Positions 5,945-6,290 of a DNA stretch of 6,290 nucleotides are shown here, piece by piece. A program made the translations under genes and the position numbers. The notes below the pieces were generated by a model, which saw only the letters and a program-made list of their open reading frames with translations, was not told where the DNA came from and ran no database searches. Each line of letters opens with the position of its first letter. Position 1 is the stretch's first letter. Source of the stretch: Verrucomicrobiales bacterium (lineage in GTDB: Bacteria > Verrucomicrobiota > Verrucomicrobiia > Limisphaerales > F1-80-MAGS106); assembly GCA_947487925.1 (NCBI GenBank), contig CANLCA010000183.1, positions 1-6,290 on the forward strand, written 5' to 3'.

Positions 5945-6290
5945 TTGGGGCAACCAGTGGGACCCACTCTGGAGCACTGGTCCGCCCCTCCACCCCCTGC
6001 ACATCAGGCCATGCCCGGTCGATATTGCAGGCTTGAACCACTCAGCACCGACCTTCATGCGTCAGACCTTTCCGAGGGCAACAAACTCGACCCGGACGGC
6101 CGATCCTGGACCTATCTCCCGTCGGGACCCTTCGCAACTTTCTCCGATCACCTCGACTGGTTGGGCCAGTGCGCCGAAAGCTTGGACCCTTTGTTCTTCG
6201 CCATCATAAACCTCAAATCACACAAAGCGGCTGGCATGTCGAGTTACTTGAGAATCTTCCCGGCAATCGGCTCGATCGAACTGGGGCACA
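5945..6290 (+). CDS. GNAT-family N-acetyltransferase, N-terminal part (runs off the right edge)
   Basis: From 5888, just after a TAA, one + frame is open to the window end. Its product reads LGQPVGPTLEHW, then MPGRYCRLEPLS, DPDGRSWTYLPSGPF, DPLFFAIINLKSHKAAGMSS, and ends SYLRIFPAIGSIELGH. This is the N-terminal half of a RimJ/RimL-like GNAT enzyme that transfers acetyl from acetyl-CoA. The homologs I recall share N-LGQPVGP, GR(Y/F)CRLEPL, GRSWTYLP and YLRI.P..GSIE(V/L)GH. The cut falls just before the acetyl-CoA-binding motif, so the substrate class cannot be told. The start is unsure. TTG 5945 is used here, but homologs have residues before LGQPVG. ATG 5931 would give a better N terminus (MLSTP-LGQPVGP) if one base were added in the CCCC run at 5941-5944. 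GTG 5957 has GGGG upstream but loses conserved residues. Confidence 0.8.
   Translation, partial: MGQPVGPTLEHWSAPPPPAHQAMPGRYCRLEPLSTDLHASDLSEGNKLDPDGRSWTYLPSGPFATFSDHLDWLGQCAESLDPLFFAIINLKSHKAAGMSSYLRIFPAIGSIELGH

Noticed and set aside
5931..6209. Plus-strand 92-codon frame starting at ATG 5931
   Set aside because: The overlapping frame encodes recognisable GNAT sequence and stays open to the window end. Only the ATG of this frame may matter, as a start followed by a frameshift.

Overview
The window looks like chromosomal DNA from a bacterium of the Verrucomicrobiota/Planctomycetota group, most likely Verrucomicrobiota. The strongest pointer is a secreted protein that joins a PSCyt1-type c-heme domain (CxxCH followed by KGGFRLDTPE and PGKPEQS) to WD40 repeats, an architecture typical of these phyla. 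A tiny, very basic protein starting MGKQHSKVEKRRRR fits the same origin. Shine-Dalgarno sequences are clear for only some genes and non-ATG starts are common. No mobile element, CRISPR array, tRNA or rRNA was found.

Layout. (1) At 1-183 (+) is the probable 3' end of an unrecognised gene, convergent with cysK. (2) At 235-1218 (-) is a complete cysteine synthase, cysK. (3) At 1359-1457 (-) is a 32-residue, highly basic small protein, upstream of and in the same direction as cysK. (4) At 1506-2027 (+), divergent from it, is a small lipoprotein whose C-terminal half resembles the P1 head of SecD. (5) At 2028-2250 is a pyrimidine-rich, low-complexity stretch with imperfect hexamer repeats and a small hairpin. 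(6) At 2251-3261 (+) is a secreted M23/LytM-type metallopeptidase, probably acting on the cell wall. (7) At 3301-4119 (+) is a class I SAM-dependent methyltransferase. (8) At 4116-5921 (+), overlapping it by 4 bases, is the PSCyt1/WD40 protein with an unrelated C-terminal half. (9) From 5945 to the right edge (+) is the N-terminal part of a GNAT acetyltransferase, cut by the window end.

How the genes relate. The + strand genes from the lipoprotein onward run in one direction. Only the methyltransferase/PSCyt1 pair shows clear translational coupling. CysK is ordinary sulfur metabolism. The lipoprotein, the M23 peptidase and the PSCyt1 protein are all predicted to be exported, so part of the window serves the envelope, but no single pathway links them.

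No clearly new multi-gene system is visible. The points most worth a second look are the apparently chimeric PSCyt1/WD40 protein, the stand-alone SecD-head-like lipoprotein, the tiny basic protein, and the doubtful start (possible one-base frameshift) of the acetyltransferase.
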